Assembly: GCA_002999035.1 (NCBI GenBank) | Contig: CP027241.1 | Span: 375,001 to 439,000, forward strand | Source of the DNA: Lachnospiraceae bacterium oral taxon 500 | GTDB taxonomy: Bacteria > Bacillota > Clostridia > Lachnospirales > Vallitaleaceae | Length of the DNA: 64,000 bases | Direction of reading: 5' to 3' | In this document: positions 43,674 to 52,787 of the stretch, in pieces | Layout: every line of letters starts with the position of its first letter | Numbering within the stretch: the first letter of the stretch is position 1 | The notes under the pieces: model-generated | The model's input: only the letters and a program-made list of their open reading frames with translations | Databases searched by the model: none | What the model was told of the DNA's origin: nothing | Translations under genes and position numbers: made by a program

Positions 43674-44927
43674 TTATTTTTCCTTAAAAAACCGATTGCT
43701 GTCAAAGTCGGCTATGTTGATTTTTTGATATCCGCCAAACTGCGAATCGGCTACTTGCTCATACACCGGCTTGCCAACTAAAAATTCATAAATTTCATTT
43801 ACTTTTTCAATCGGATCAATATCGGCAAATTTGTCCGGGTAAATCATTTTTCCGACAAAATAGGAATTCCCCATCGCCGTATCAATATTGATATCGCACC
43901 AGACAAAGGCTAACTGCGTATAAACCTTGTCGTTTTTAAAGGCGCTTAAAAGCTGATAATAGGCCTTATTCTTGTTATAGTCTTCCTGAATCAAGTGAAT
44001 GCTGGCCAAGTCAATAAAAATATACTCTGGATTCCATTCAATAATCTTTTCTTTATCCACTTCCACCAATCCGTCCTTGCCAATCCCGTTGACTACGTTG
44101 ACGGCATTTACGGCGTCAAACAGCGGATAGTTTTCTCTGGTGCCTTCAATGCCATGTGGGCCGTTCCATGCCAAGCCGGCCGCATACACGGTTTTTCTTT
44201 CACTTTCCGGAATATCCTTGGTCCGTTCGTTCAAATCCTTTTTTAAGGCTTCCATATAGTCTATTACTTCTTTGGCTCTTTCTTCTTTGCCCATGATCTT
44301 ACCGATCAACTCCAGCGACTGATAGAGCTTAGGATCAAAGATAACGCCCGTCCCATAATCCAAGGCCACTACCGGACAGCCGGTCTGGCGCTGAATCTGG
44401 TCATAAGCCGCAACTTCGTACTGGTCGCAGAAAATAACATCCGGCTTGGCCAGCAAAACCGCTTCCCAATCCTCTATAAAATAGCCGCCGCCAAAGCTTT
44501 TCATTTCTAAAATTTCCGGATTGGCCAGCGCATACGGACGATTGGTCAAATTCTTGGCATCACGTGCCGATACGCCGACCAAATCATTTAAACCATTGAT
44601 ATAAGTATATAATCTCTGCGTGGTCGGACTGTCCGTCAGCGCTTTCCGATTGTCTTTTTTCGGCAGTCTGACCTCACGTCCGGCCATATCAATAATAACC
44701 ATCTCTTCATCCGCCTGCAGCTGACTTTCGTCCTTTTTCTCATCCACCTTGGCCTGATTTTCGTCCTTTTTTTCATCGGCTTTTTCCTTTGCCGCTTCTT
44801 TCTCCTGCGTTTGGCTTTTGTTTTCCGCAACCGGTGCGTTTTCCTTTTTTGCTGCCGGATTACAGCCCGCTAAGCCAATCAGTAATCCCCATACCAGTGT
44901 CAAAATCAATATTTTTTTCATCTTCAT
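43674..44927 (-). CDS. ABC transporter substrate-binding lipoprotein (iron/cobalamin type)
   Basis: The product has 417 residues. A lipobox (GLAGCNP) follows the signal peptide; a charged linker (repeats of DEKKDE at about 45-70) leads to a type III periplasmic-binding fold: VIIDMAGREVRLPKK, KPDVIFCDQYEVAAYDQI, then WNPEYIFIDLASIHL and KNDKVYTQLAFVWCDINIDTAMGN. The family binds ferric siderophores, heme or cobalamin, and it is closest in look to FecB/FepB-type proteins. It is the last gene of the unit after the permease and ATPase. The ligand cannot be told from sequence. Confidence 0.9.
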   Translation of the reverse strand: MKMKKILILTLVWGLLIGLAGCNPAAKKENAPVAENKSQTQEKEAAKEKADEKKDENQAKVDEKKDESQLQADEEMVIIDMAGREVRLPKKDNRKALTDSPTTQRLYTYINGLNDLVGVSARDAKNLTNRPYALANPEILEMKSFGGGYFIEDWEAVLLAKPDVIFCDQYEVAAYDQIQRQTGCPVVALDYGTGVIFDPKLYQSLELIGKIMGKEERAKEVIDYMEALKKDLNERTKDIPESERKTVYAAGLAWNGPHGIEGTRENYPLFDAVNAVNVVNGIGKDGLVEVDKEKIIEWNPEYIFIDLASIHLIQEDYNKNKAYYQLLSAFKNDKVYTQLAFVWCDINIDTAMGNSYFVGKMIYPDKFADIDPIEKVNEIYEFLVGKPVYEQVADSQFGGYQKINIADFDSNRFFKEK

Positions 44928-45021
44928 TTTTTCCTTCCTGTCTATCAGTTATTTTTTTCTTTGCCTGGCTGCCGCCGGTTTTCCCCCCGAAAAATCTCTA
45001 TCCGTCAATCAATAAATCACC

Positions 45022-46101
45022 TCACTCCTGCCGATAATCTTTCAGCAAAATATAAAGAAATACCGGTGCTCCTAAAAATGATGTTATCACTCCTATCGGC
45101 AGCACAACCGGCGAAAACAAAGCCCGTGCCGCTGTGTCGGAAACAAGCAGAACCAGCGCTCCCATCAGCGCCGCCGCCGGAATCAGAAATCTATGATCAT
45201 TGCCGATTAACCTTCGGGTTATCTGCGGAGCAATCAAGCCAACAAAGCCAATAATCCCCAAAAAGGACACCGCTGTCGACACCAAGAGCGATGAAAAAAA
45301 CATACCGCCCATTCGTATTTTCTGCGTATCAACCCCCAAACTGGCGGCATTGTCGTCGCCGCTGATCATGGCGTTATAGTCCCAACTTCTGAGTAAAAAA
45401 TAAAAAAAGGCAACCAAAAACAAAGCACCCAATAAAGTCAATTCCGGCCAAGAAGCCCGGCCTAAGTTGCCAAATGTCCAAAACACCGCCGCCGCAACAT
45501 GATGAGAATCCGCAAAATATTGCAGAAAAGCCGTTGCCGCACTGAACAAGGCGCTGACAGCTACCCCGGCTAAAATAATCACATTCGGATCAAACGCGCG
45601 AATCTTGGATAAAGCCATCACAAAGAACAACGCCGCCGCCGAAGCAATAAACGCAGACAGGGCGACCACATACGGCGAAGCAATAAAGACCGCGTCCGCC
45701 TGCGCACTTTGCATACTGCCGCTGCCCAAAACAATAATTGCAAAATTGGCACCAAAAGCCGAAGCACTGGTAATCCCCAGCGTTGAGGGCGAGGCCAGCG
45801 GGTTTCTCAGATTATTCTGCATAATGCAGCCGGCCGTTCCCAGTGCCGCTCCCGCAAAAACTGCCGCCGTAATCCTCGGCAGCCGAATATTCCAGACAAC
45901 AACTTGCAGCGTTTCCGAACCTTTTCCCTGAAGCGTTTGCAGCATTGCCGCCAAATCCATTTCCGCAATACCGGAACGCAGCGAAATATAGGCCGCTGCC
46001 ATAACCCCCATCAGCATAGCCAATAGCAGCAGCCATTTTTGCCGCTGATAGGACTTGTACTGCATTGTAATATTTTTACCTTCTGTTGTCATTCTCCTCA
46101 T
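45022..46101 (-). CDS. ABC transporter permease, FecCD family
   Basis: The product has up to 359 residues and about nine or ten transmembrane helices. Conserved FecCD segments are RLPRITAAVFAGAALGTAGCIMQNNLRNPLASPSTLGI and the coupling region GIIGFVGLIAPQITRRLIGNDHR. The ATG at 46101 overlaps the ATPase stop (ATGA), and a second ATG at 46092 follows GAGGAG too closely, so coupling from the ATPase gene is likely. It forms the channel for the substrate-binding protein at 43674 and the ATPase at 46098. Confidence 0.92.
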   Translation of the reverse strand: MRRMTTEGKNITMQYKSYQRQKWLLLLAMLMGVMAAAYISLRSGIAEMDLAAMLQTLQGKGSETLQVVVWNIRLPRITAAVFAGAALGTAGCIMQNNLRNPLASPSTLGITSASAFGANFAIIVLGSGSMQSAQADAVFIASPYVVALSAFIASAAALFFVMALSKIRAFDPNVIILAGVAVSALFSAATAFLQYFADSHHVAAAVFWTFGNLGRASWPELTLLGALFLVAFFYFLLRSWDYNAMISGDDNAASLGVDTQKIRMGGMFFSSLLVSTAVSFLGIIGFVGLIAPQITRRLIGNDHRFLIPAAALMGALVLLVSDTAARALFSPVVLPIGVITSFLGAPVFLYILLKDYRQE

Positions 46102-46886
46102 CCTTCCCCGTGCTCCGTCTCTTCTTCCCCCATCTGCCGTGCCGGGATCACAAACATACTTCCGTCTAACTGATATACCTTTACTTCTACGGAGTATACC
46201 TCGCTTAGCGCCTCTGCCGTTAAGATATCCTTTTTCCCATACTGATAAATTTTCTGGTCTTTCAGCAAGATAAAATCCGTTGCATAACGCAGCGACAGAT
46301 TGATGTCATGAATGGAAACAATCGTCATAATATTCTTTTCCCGACAATATTTTTTAACAATGCTCATCACATCCAATTGATTTTTTAAATCCAGGGCCGA
46401 AGTCGGTTCGTCTAAAAGCAGTACCTCCGGCTGCTGGGCCAACGCTCTGGCCAACCGTATTTTCTGAGATTCGCCGCCGCTCAATTCGTCCATATACTTC
46501 ATCGAAAACTTTCCCAAATCCAGATATTCCATAATTTCTTTGACAATCCGGTGATCTTCTGCCGACGGAAAATATTTAATATATGGTTTTCTGCCGATTA
46601 AAATCGCATCATATGCTCTCATCCGCGATGATTTCTCATTTTGCGCAACATACGACATCTTGCGGGCCAGCTGGTTTCGCTTCATATCTTTGATGTTTTT
46701 GCCGCTCAGCAAAACACAGCCCTTATGCGGTGCCAGAATTCTGACAATATTTTTTAACAAAGTTGATTTGCCGGAACCGTTGACCCCGAGCAAAGCCACA
46801 AAACTGCCTTTGGTTAATGAAAAAGAAATATCTTTCAAAACTTCTTTTTCATAGTTAAAGCATAGATTTTTTACTTGAACATCCAT
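46098..46886 (-). CDS. ABC transporter ATP-binding protein, FecE family
   Basis: The product has 262 residues from the ATG at 46886. Walker A is GVNGSGKST (34-42), followed by the Q-loop SYVAQNEKS, signature LSGGESQKIRLARAL, Walker B VLLLDEPTSALD and the switch His (VSIHDINL). It drives uptake through the FecCD permease. It is the first gene of the operon. A strong hairpin with eight Ts lies directly before its ribosome site (46897-46944), so its expression may be controlled by attenuation. Confidence 0.92.
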   Translation of the reverse strand: MDVQVKNLCFNYEKEVLKDISFSLTKGSFVALLGVNGSGKSTLLKNIVRILAPHKGCVLLSGKNIKDMKRNQLARKMSYVAQNEKSSRMRAYDAILIGRKPYIKYFPSAEDHRIVKEIMEYLDLGKFSMKYMDELSGGESQKIRLARALAQQPEVLLLDEPTSALDLKNQLDVMSIVKKYCREKNIMTIVSIHDINLSLRYATDFILLKDQKIYQYGKKDILTAEALSEVYSVEVKVYQLDGSMFVIPARQMGEEETEHGEG

Positions 46887-46896
46887 ATCCTGCCTC

Positions 46897-46944
46897 AAAA
46901 AAAAGACCATAAAGCAGGCCTTTTCTAAAGCCTACCTTATGATC
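46897..46944 (-). promoter_or_regulatory. Terminator-type hairpin in the fecE-like leader
   Basis: On the minus strand GATCATAAGGTAGGC pairs with GGCCTGCTTTATGGTC followed by TTTTTTTT, 10 bases before the ATG at 46886. Its position makes it an attenuator rather than an end-of-gene terminator. Confidence 0.75.
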
Positions 46945-47128
46945 TTCTGATCCTGTGTTGTGTTATTTGAACTTTATCCGGCTGGCCCGTTTACGCTTTT
47001 CCGTCAGTAAACAGCATAAACGCGATGCCGCTTTTTGTGAAAAATTGAAACTTTTAACCGTCAGCAATTCATTTGCTGCATTTCCAATAGCATATCATAT
47101 AATCAAAAAAATGACAAGAACTTAAAAA

Positions 47129-47353
47129 TTAAAAGCCGAAAAAAATACCCCTACAAATGCTTACTCCAAATTTTTTTTTAGCCCAAGCCACAATCATTGT
47201 TTCCGATTGGGCTGCACTCCCTCCATGCACCGCTAACCCCGGGCCCATCACTGCATCCGGACAATATTGTATCAACGCCTGCACGGAAGATGCCTGACCG
47301 CTGACATAATTTTGACCTTTGTGGGAATAATAAATAATCAAATTTTTTGCCAT
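47129..47353 (-). pseudogene. Flavodoxin gene with a large in-frame internal deletion
   Basis: The product has 74 residues. The first 18 (AKNLIIYYSHKGQNYVSG) are the start of a flavodoxin with its FMN phosphate loop. From there it jumps to IQYCPDAVMGPGLAVHGGSAAQSETMIVAWAKKKFG, the C-terminal end of the same family. About 95 residues, including the WWGTMP-type flavin loop region, are missing. GAGGAG precedes the ATG, so it may still be translated, but it cannot fold as a flavodoxin. Confidence 0.75.
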
Positions 47354-47386
47354 TTTTTCTCCTCTGTAATACTCCTAACTTTTCCA

Positions 47387-48661
47387 TTAAGGCCGCTTGC
47401 TCTTTGGCAATGGATTTTTTAAAATTCCCCAGCGTTCCCCGTCACGAACTGCCGCATATCCCTCGGAAAACCGGGTCAGTTCCGAAAACTGTCCAAACGG
47501 AACGATTTCTTTGCCGGTCTTATCAATATAAGCCATCTCCTCATCTTTTATGACCACCGCCAGACCATTATGAAACGAATTGTACTCCAAAAGCCCTATG
47601 TTTGTCATTTCCGAGACATAGGTTTCATACTGCATCGGAATTACTTCCTCGCCCCGGCGATTAATATATCCCCACCTGCAGCGATCCCTGTTTGCCCCAT
47701 CCTGCCAAAACACAGCCACCGCCGCCAGCCCTTCGGAAAATGGAAGCGCCTCTGAATACTGGCGGAGAGGAATTGCCAGTTTGCCTTTTTTATCCATAAA
47801 ACCAATGGTTTCGTCACACACGATCATTGCTAAGCCTTCGGAAAACGGCATAAATAACACGATTTCATTCTCGTCTTGCAACTCATCCTGAAAAGTGCAG
47901 GGCAGCACTACCCTACCCGTCCGGTCAATATAACTCCTATTTCCTTGCTGGTCTGCTACTGCTGCTAAGCCTTCCGTAAAAGGCCGACCGGCAAAATAAT
48001 CATTATCCAGTACCGTTTTCCCCTGTTTATCAATATAAATCACTTTTTGATCGTCGGTCATCACCGGCGCTAAGCCACCAGAAAAGTTTCCGGCCCATAA
48101 GTATTGCTCCTGATTGATCCGCTGCCCGGTCGAATCAATGTAAAAATAGCCTTGACTCCAGGTTCCCACTGTCGCTATGCCTTCATAAAAGGAGATATCA
48201 TCCAGATACTCGGAAGCATCAATATAGTCATATTGCAGCGGAATTACTTCTTCCCCCTGCTGATTAATGTATCCGCATTTTCCGTTCTGTCCTACTCCGG
48301 CCAGACCCTCTTTAAAATCCCAGACATGGCTATACTTACAGGCAATGACCTCCCGTCCGTCCGTGGTAATAAAACCCCATTTTCCGGTTTGATTTTGCAC
48401 CGCCGCCATTCCCTCGGAAAAATAGCGAACAGTTTCATATTCCTGCTTCAACCATTTAATGGCCAGTTCGTTCTGCTGTTCGTCCTCCGGCTCTTCTTCC
48501 GTTTCTTCCTCAGGCTCTTCCTCCGACTCTTGATCTCCTATGCGCTCAAGTTCCTCTGTTCCTGGCACTTCCAGACCCGGCATATTCTCAAATTGTCCCG
48601 CCGTTGCCGCCGCTCTTATTCCCAATACCAACAGTATCAAATACAACAAACCCGTCCTCAT
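47387..48661 (-). CDS. WG-repeat secreted protein
   Basis: The product has 424 residues. A signal peptide (about 1-22) is followed by an acidic linker (EEEPEEETEEEPEDEQQ) and about ten WG-type repeats of the form KWGFITTDGREVIACKY-SHVWDFKEGLAGV. The repeats form a beta-structure in many bacterial surface proteins; no enzymatic activity is known. AGGGG lies before the start. It lies between the damaged flavodoxin gene and a repeat-rich gap. Export is supported by the signal peptide; the role is unknown. Confidence 0.88.
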   Translation of the reverse strand: MRTGLLYLILLVLGIRAAATAGQFENMPGLEVPGTEELERIGDQESEEEPEEETEEEPEDEQQNELAIKWLKQEYETVRYFSEGMAAVQNQTGKWGFITTDGREVIACKYSHVWDFKEGLAGVGQNGKCGYINQQGEEVIPLQYDYIDASEYLDDISFYEGIATVGTWSQGYFYIDSTGQRINQEQYLWAGNFSGGLAPVMTDDQKVIYIDKQGKTVLDNDYFAGRPFTEGLAAVADQQGNRSYIDRTGRVVLPCTFQDELQDENEIVLFMPFSEGLAMIVCDETIGFMDKKGKLAIPLRQYSEALPFSEGLAAVAVFWQDGANRDRCRWGYINRRGEEVIPMQYETYVSEMTNIGLLEYNSFHNGLAVVIKDEEMAYIDKTGKEIVPFGQFSELTRFSEGYAAVRDGERWGILKNPLPKSKRP

Positions 48662-48695
48662 TTTCGACCCCTCCTCATCAAAGTATTGCTTTTTA

Positions 48696-48780
48696 CTCTA
48701 CTTTCCCCCCTGATCGAAGTGCTGCGCACTTCTGCCCGGGCGGACAGTCTGCCTATCTGTCGAACATGGGAAAGTTGAGT
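48696..48780. repeat. Dispersed palindromic repeat, copy 3
   Basis: Left end CTCTACTTTCCCCCCTGATCG, right end TCGAACATGGGAAAGTTGAG; inside GAAGTGC/GCACTTC around TGC and the core CTGCCCGGGCGGACAG. A partial extra end (TGTCGAACACGAAAAAATTG) follows at 48859-48878. Confidence 0.8.
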
Positions 48781-48933
48781 TTTAGGTATCTATCTTTATT
48801 TCGTCAGCCTTCCTTGGCAAAAGGCTTGCCCTTTCTATCAGCCAAAAGGCTAAATACTCTGTCGAACACGAAAAAATTGACTTACTTCGTTGATTACACT
48901 TACCCTCCGAAAGCAAAGTTCCCAAGGAAAACG

Positions 48934-49914
48934 TTAAAATTTCAGTGCATCGTCTGCCGCCTGAATCAGTGCCTCGGCAATTTTCGGCTCACCGGCGGAA
49001 TGACCCGACGCCTCAATAATCCGCAGCTCTGACCGGGGCAAACTCCGGTGCAGCTCATACGCTCCACTTAACCGGCAGTCCATATCATAACGGCCATGTA
49101 CGATGATCGTCGGAATATGGGCAATCTTATTCGCATTGGCCAAAATATAATTATCCTCCGGCAAGAACAAATGATTAATAAAATAATGGCATTCCAGCCG
49201 CGCCAACGATACCGCCAGTTCCGGCGCCGAAAACTCTGCCGCTACCGCCGGATCCGGCAGCAAAGTAATCAGACTGCCTTCCCAGCTACTCCAAGCCTTC
49301 GCCGCCTGTTCCCGAATCTGCCGGTCAGGCGAAGTCAAAAGCCGGTAATAACCATTTATCACATTTAACTCCGCCCGGTCTTTTTCCGGAAGCGGCACCA
49401 AATAATCTTCGTATTCCTGCGGAAAAAAAGCATCCACACCCTGACGGAACGACCAGTCAACATCCGCCTGTCGGCCTAAGAAAATTCCGCGTAAAATCAG
49501 ACCCGTTACCCTTTCCGGGTACTCAATGGCATAAAACAGCGCCAATGTCGAGCCCCAGCTGCCGCCAAACACATGCCATTTTTCCACGCCGACATGCCGC
49601 CGCAGCTTTTCGATATCCGCCGCCAGCTCCTGCGTGGTGTTTTCTTCTAACTCCGCATAAGGAAGCGACTTGCCACAGCCGCGCTGATCAAATAAAATGA
49701 TATGATAGCGCTCCGGATCAAAATATTGGCGATGATATGGCTTAATTGCCCCACCCGGCCCGCCGTGCAGAAAAACCACCGGCTGTCCCTTAGGATTCCC
49801 CACCTGCTCGTAATAAATCTGATGCCTTTCCGAAACCGGTAAATAACCGCTGGCAAACGGCTCAATTGCCGGGTAATACTCTTTTTTTACTTGAAAATAT
49901 TCCTGAATCGTCAT
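48934..49914 (-). CDS. pip: Proline iminopeptidase
   Basis: The product has 326 residues. Motifs of the S33 prolyl aminopeptidase family: VVFLHGGPGGAI (oxyanion), FDQRGCGKS, and the nucleophile elbow FGGSWGSTLALFYA with Ser119; a late Asp (HGRYDMDC) and His (ASGHSAGE) complete the triad. It removes N-terminal proline from peptides in the cytoplasm. The length and motif order are typical. No signal peptide is present. It is flanked by non-coding gaps of 200-270 bases and seems to stand alone. Confidence 0.93.
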   Translation of the reverse strand: MTIQEYFQVKKEYYPAIEPFASGYLPVSERHQIYYEQVGNPKGQPVVFLHGGPGGAIKPYHRQYFDPERYHIILFDQRGCGKSLPYAELEENTTQELAADIEKLRRHVGVEKWHVFGGSWGSTLALFYAIEYPERVTGLILRGIFLGRQADVDWSFRQGVDAFFPQEYEDYLVPLPEKDRAELNVINGYYRLLTSPDRQIREQAAKAWSSWEGSLITLLPDPAVAAEFSAPELAVSLARLECHYFINHLFLPEDNYILANANKIAHIPTIIVHGRYDMDCRLSGAYELHRSLPRSELRIIEASGHSAGEPKIAEALIQAADDALKF

Positions 49915-50122
49915 AATCCTCCGCCCTCCGCTGAAAACAATCCGTCAGCGCTTTGCTGCTTCATCTTGCTAAATCTGCCGGTAAGCGCTGTTGTTCAAGT
50001 GTCTGCCGGCATTTTCCCTGATCCGCCGTTTTGTGGTCAGCCGCACTCGCACTTAACACTCTAAACTGCCGTCTAAGGTTTTTAGGCTTAAACTCCGCCT
50101 TTTAGTTAAATCCGGCTATTTA

Positions 50123-50551
50123 TCATTCTTCCGCCAGTTTTTCTCTGACCATATTAATCAGATTGGTCAGCGCCTTATTTAAATTGCTTGCCTCCGCTAC
50201 CGCCAGCTGAATGTTGCACTTTTGCATGGGCACCAAAACTTTCAGCGCCTCACTCTTACTGACTGCTGCCGCCATCTCCGGCGTATATTCGCCCAGCATG
50301 GAAAACGGCACTACAATCCCCATTGCCCCCAAAATAATATCGGCTCTTTCCGCGTTATAGGCAATCGCCCCGGCTCCGGTTGCCCCTTCATCGGCTCCCG
50401 CCTTCAGCATGGCGTTGGTGGCTATCACATTGGTGCCGCAGGCAATCACCGCCAGCTCGGGAAACTCCGCTTTCAGTCTCTCGACAATGGCTTTGCCTAC
50501 GCCGCCGCCCTGTCCGTCCACTACCAATGCCTTCATTTTTTTTCCGTTCAT
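50123..50551 (-). CDS. DUF3842 family protein
   Basis: The product has 142 residues. It matches clostridial DUF3842 proteins: MKALVVDGQGGGVGKAIVERLK (a Rossmann-like Gly-rich loop), VIACGTNVIATNAMLKAGAD and RADIILGAMGIVVPFSMLGEYTPEMA. The Gly-rich loop suggests nucleotide binding, but no reaction is known. GAGAGGAAAAG precedes the ATG. The PPi-PFK gene lies upstream, separated by a 120-base gap with an 18-bp palindrome. Confidence 0.85.
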   Translation of the reverse strand: MNGKKMKALVVDGQGGGVGKAIVERLKAEFPELAVIACGTNVIATNAMLKAGADEGATGAGAIAYNAERADIILGAMGIVVPFSMLGEYTPEMAAAVSKSEALKVLVPMQKCNIQLAVAEASNLNKALTNLINMVREKLAEE

Positions 50552-50626
50552 GTTCTTTTCCTCTCTGCCTTATCTTTTTAATATTCTCTAACAAATCCCT
50601 TTCAGCGCAATCTTTTCCGCTTCCGA

Positions 50627-50644
50627 TTTCTGCCCGGGCAGAAA
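50627..50644. repeat. 18-bp perfect palindrome related to the dispersed-repeat core
   Basis: TTTCTGCCCGGGCAGAAA. The same CTGCCCGGGC core is inside the repeats at 26836, 43545 and 48696. Confidence 0.75.
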
Positions 50645-50673
50645 GGAAAGCCTTGCGATTGGGAAAAGCCGAT

Positions 50674-51885
50674 TTACTTTCTAACCAAAAACTTCGACAA
50701 ACCATCCTCCGCCGGCGGGCAGATCTCGCCCTGAATCAGTGGCCGAAGATAGGATAAAAACTCTTCCCTAACATCTGTTCCCTCGGCGGTCAGCCACTGA
50801 CGCGGCACCATTTTCTCCTGATTGCAAATCCGGTCAACCGCTGCCAGTTCGCAGCGCAGCCGGTACTCTGCCCCTGTCTCCCGCTGAAAAGTAACCATTT
50901 GTCCGGTTTGACCGCTGACTGCCTGAGCAACCGCAAACTCCCCAGCCAAAGCGGCTTCTTCTACATCCGCGCGGGACAGGCTTTGGCTGGCTGAACGCTG
51001 TGCCAGTCCTAAGTCAAAGCTCCTGACCTTAACCCCGATCTCATCCCGGACAACCGACTCCAAATAGGCCGCCGCTCCCGACAATAACTTATGACCAAAG
51101 TTGTCTTCCGCCATAGCGGCTGCATTTTCTGCCACAAAATGTCCTGCCTGGTCTTTCAACCCCTCCGATACACAAATCACCACGCTGTTGCGCCGGCTCA
51201 GTTCCGTTCTAACCGCTTCCACAAAAGCCGTCCGGTCAAAGGGAACCTCCGGCAGATAAAGCAGCGCCGGATTATCGTCCGGATAGCGCCTGGCCAGTGC
51301 CGCCGCACCGGTTAACCAGCCGGCATGCCGCCCCATAATCTCCATAATCGTCACGGATTTTAAATCATACGCATCGGTATCGGCTACTACGCCGCGCACC
51401 GATGCCGCCACATATTTAGCCGCCGAGCCAAAGCCGGGCGTATGGTCGGTCAAAACCAAATCATTATCCACTGTTTTCGGAATCCCCAGAAAAACAATGT
51501 CACTGCCGCGCCGCGCCGCTTCTTTCGCCAGCTTATCCACCGTATCCATGGAGTCATTGCCGCCGATATACAGGAAATAACCAATGTTCTCCTGCTCCAG
51601 CCGCTCAAAAATTTGCCGGTAAACCGGTGCATCCGTCTCGGCCGGCAGCTTAAACCGGCAGGAGCCCAAATATGCCCCCGGCGTTGTCCGCAGGAGCGTC
51701 AATTCTTCCGCCGAAAAATCAGTTAACTCGGTTTGGCGGCCGGCCAAAAAGCCCTCAATTCCGTAAATCATACCATAAATCTTACCAATGCTTTTATTTT
51801 TCTGCGCCGCTGCAATTACCCCGGCCAGCGAAGCGTTAATTACTGCCGTCGGCCCGCCGGACTGCCCTACTGCTAAGTTTTTCAT
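50674..51885 (-). CDS. pfp: Phosphofructokinase, pyrophosphate type
   Basis: The product has 403 residues. The PFK fold is clear: AVGQSGGPTAVINASLAG, YIGGNDSMDTVDKLA and IPKTVDNDLVLTDHTPGFGSAAKY, then EIMGRHAGWLTGAA. Lys137 in the PKTVDND motif and Asp111 in GGND mark the pyrophosphate-dependent group, as opposed to PGT and GGDGS in ATP-dependent enzymes. The GGND version (Asn110 instead of Asp) is a variant. It converts fructose 6-phosphate and PPi to fructose 1,6-bisphosphate; some members also use sedoheptulose 7-phosphate. AAGGAGAAAAG precedes the ATG. Confidence 0.88.
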   Translation of the reverse strand: MKNLAVGQSGGPTAVINASLAGVIAAAQKNKSIGKIYGMIYGIEGFLAGRQTELTDFSAEELTLLRTTPGAYLGSCRFKLPAETDAPVYRQIFERLEQENIGYFLYIGGNDSMDTVDKLAKEAARRGSDIVFLGIPKTVDNDLVLTDHTPGFGSAAKYVAASVRGVVADTDAYDLKSVTIMEIMGRHAGWLTGAAALARRYPDDNPALLYLPEVPFDRTAFVEAVRTELSRRNSVVICVSEGLKDQAGHFVAENAAAMAEDNFGHKLLSGAAAYLESVVRDEIGVKVRSFDLGLAQRSASQSLSRADVEEAALAGEFAVAQAVSGQTGQMVTFQRETGAEYRLRCELAAVDRICNQEKMVPRQWLTAEGTDVREEFLSYLRPLIQGEICPPAEDGLSKFLVRK

Positions 51886-51979
51886 TTTGCTTTTCTCCTT
51901 ATTCTGCTGATTTTTCCTTGCTTCTTCTTTCTTAGGTGTGAGCAGCTCATCCTACATTGTATTGCATCAACGGACATCA

Positions 51980-52513
51980 TCAAAATTGGAATAATTTATT
52001 TTCATCAATATCAATTTCATACCGCTCATCAATCAACACATAATTCACCTTGTATTTTCTGGCATATTCCAGCATCTTTACATTCTCCGCTAACACGCTT
52101 TCCAAAGTACACCACTTATCATCGATACGATTTTCAATAACATTTGCATATCGCTTTATGTCAGAAAAGTGATTCCTTATATATTCCTCACTCATGACCA
52201 GACAATAATATTGTATCTTCTCAAGATACTCTTGTTCAAAGCTATTTGACCATGAAAAAGGAATATAACAGCCCTCAACAATAAGATTTTGCTTATTCTC
52301 TATAGCGGTTTTAATTATCCCGCAAACAACGGGCCATAAATATTCCGTGAGTTTCCCGTCATCACTCATTGGCGTAAGGTCTGTATAACCGCTGCGAATT
52401 AACCCCATTTTTAAGTGGTCGATTGACAAATACGGATATTTATATTTTTCAAGAAGCCTTTGTGCCAACAAGGTTTTCCCTGTATGCGAAGCACCGGTAA
52501 TCAATACAATCAT
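51980..52513 (-). CDS. P-loop kinase-like protein
   Basis: The product has 177 residues. The Walker A motif ITGASHTGKTLLAQRL is at 5-20, with a kinase-type strand LIVEGCYIPFSW near 97 and ENRIDDKW in the lid region. The size and order fit small kinases of the adenylate/shikimate or zeta-toxin-like group. Substrate unknown. AGAGAATT before the ATG is a weak ribosome site. More AT-rich than neighbours; no partner antitoxin is apparent. Confidence 0.7.
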   Translation of the reverse strand: MIVLITGASHTGKTLLAQRLLEKYKYPYLSIDHLKMGLIRSGYTDLTPMSDDGKLTEYLWPVVCGIIKTAIENKQNLIVEGCYIPFSWSNSFEQEYLEKIQYYCLVMSEEYIRNHFSDIKRYANVIENRIDDKWCTLESVLAENVKMLEYARKYKVNYVLIDERYEIDIDENKLFQF

Positions 52514-52787
52514 AATTCTCTTTTCCCAGCCCTCAATTTGTCATTTTCTATTTGCCGTCTGCTCTTGCACTTAAAACACGGCTTAAACCGCTCTCTTTAT
52601 TGTAACGTAATCTATAAAAATACGCAAGAAAAAGCTCAAAAATTTCAAAAAAGCAGCTGCTCTAAGTTGCCATCCGGATTTTAAAATATCATTTCAATCC
52701 TTTCTGAAGCAAAGGCCTTAAGCGCAGCTACTTTTTACATTCATTCTATTTTATTCAGGCAGAACCTGCCTTTTTATACTTTTTTAT

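Noticed and set aside
46945-47128. Cobalamin riboswitch before the ABC operon
   Set aside because: No B12 box or other conserved cobalamin-switch sequence could be seen; only the terminator hairpin is supported.
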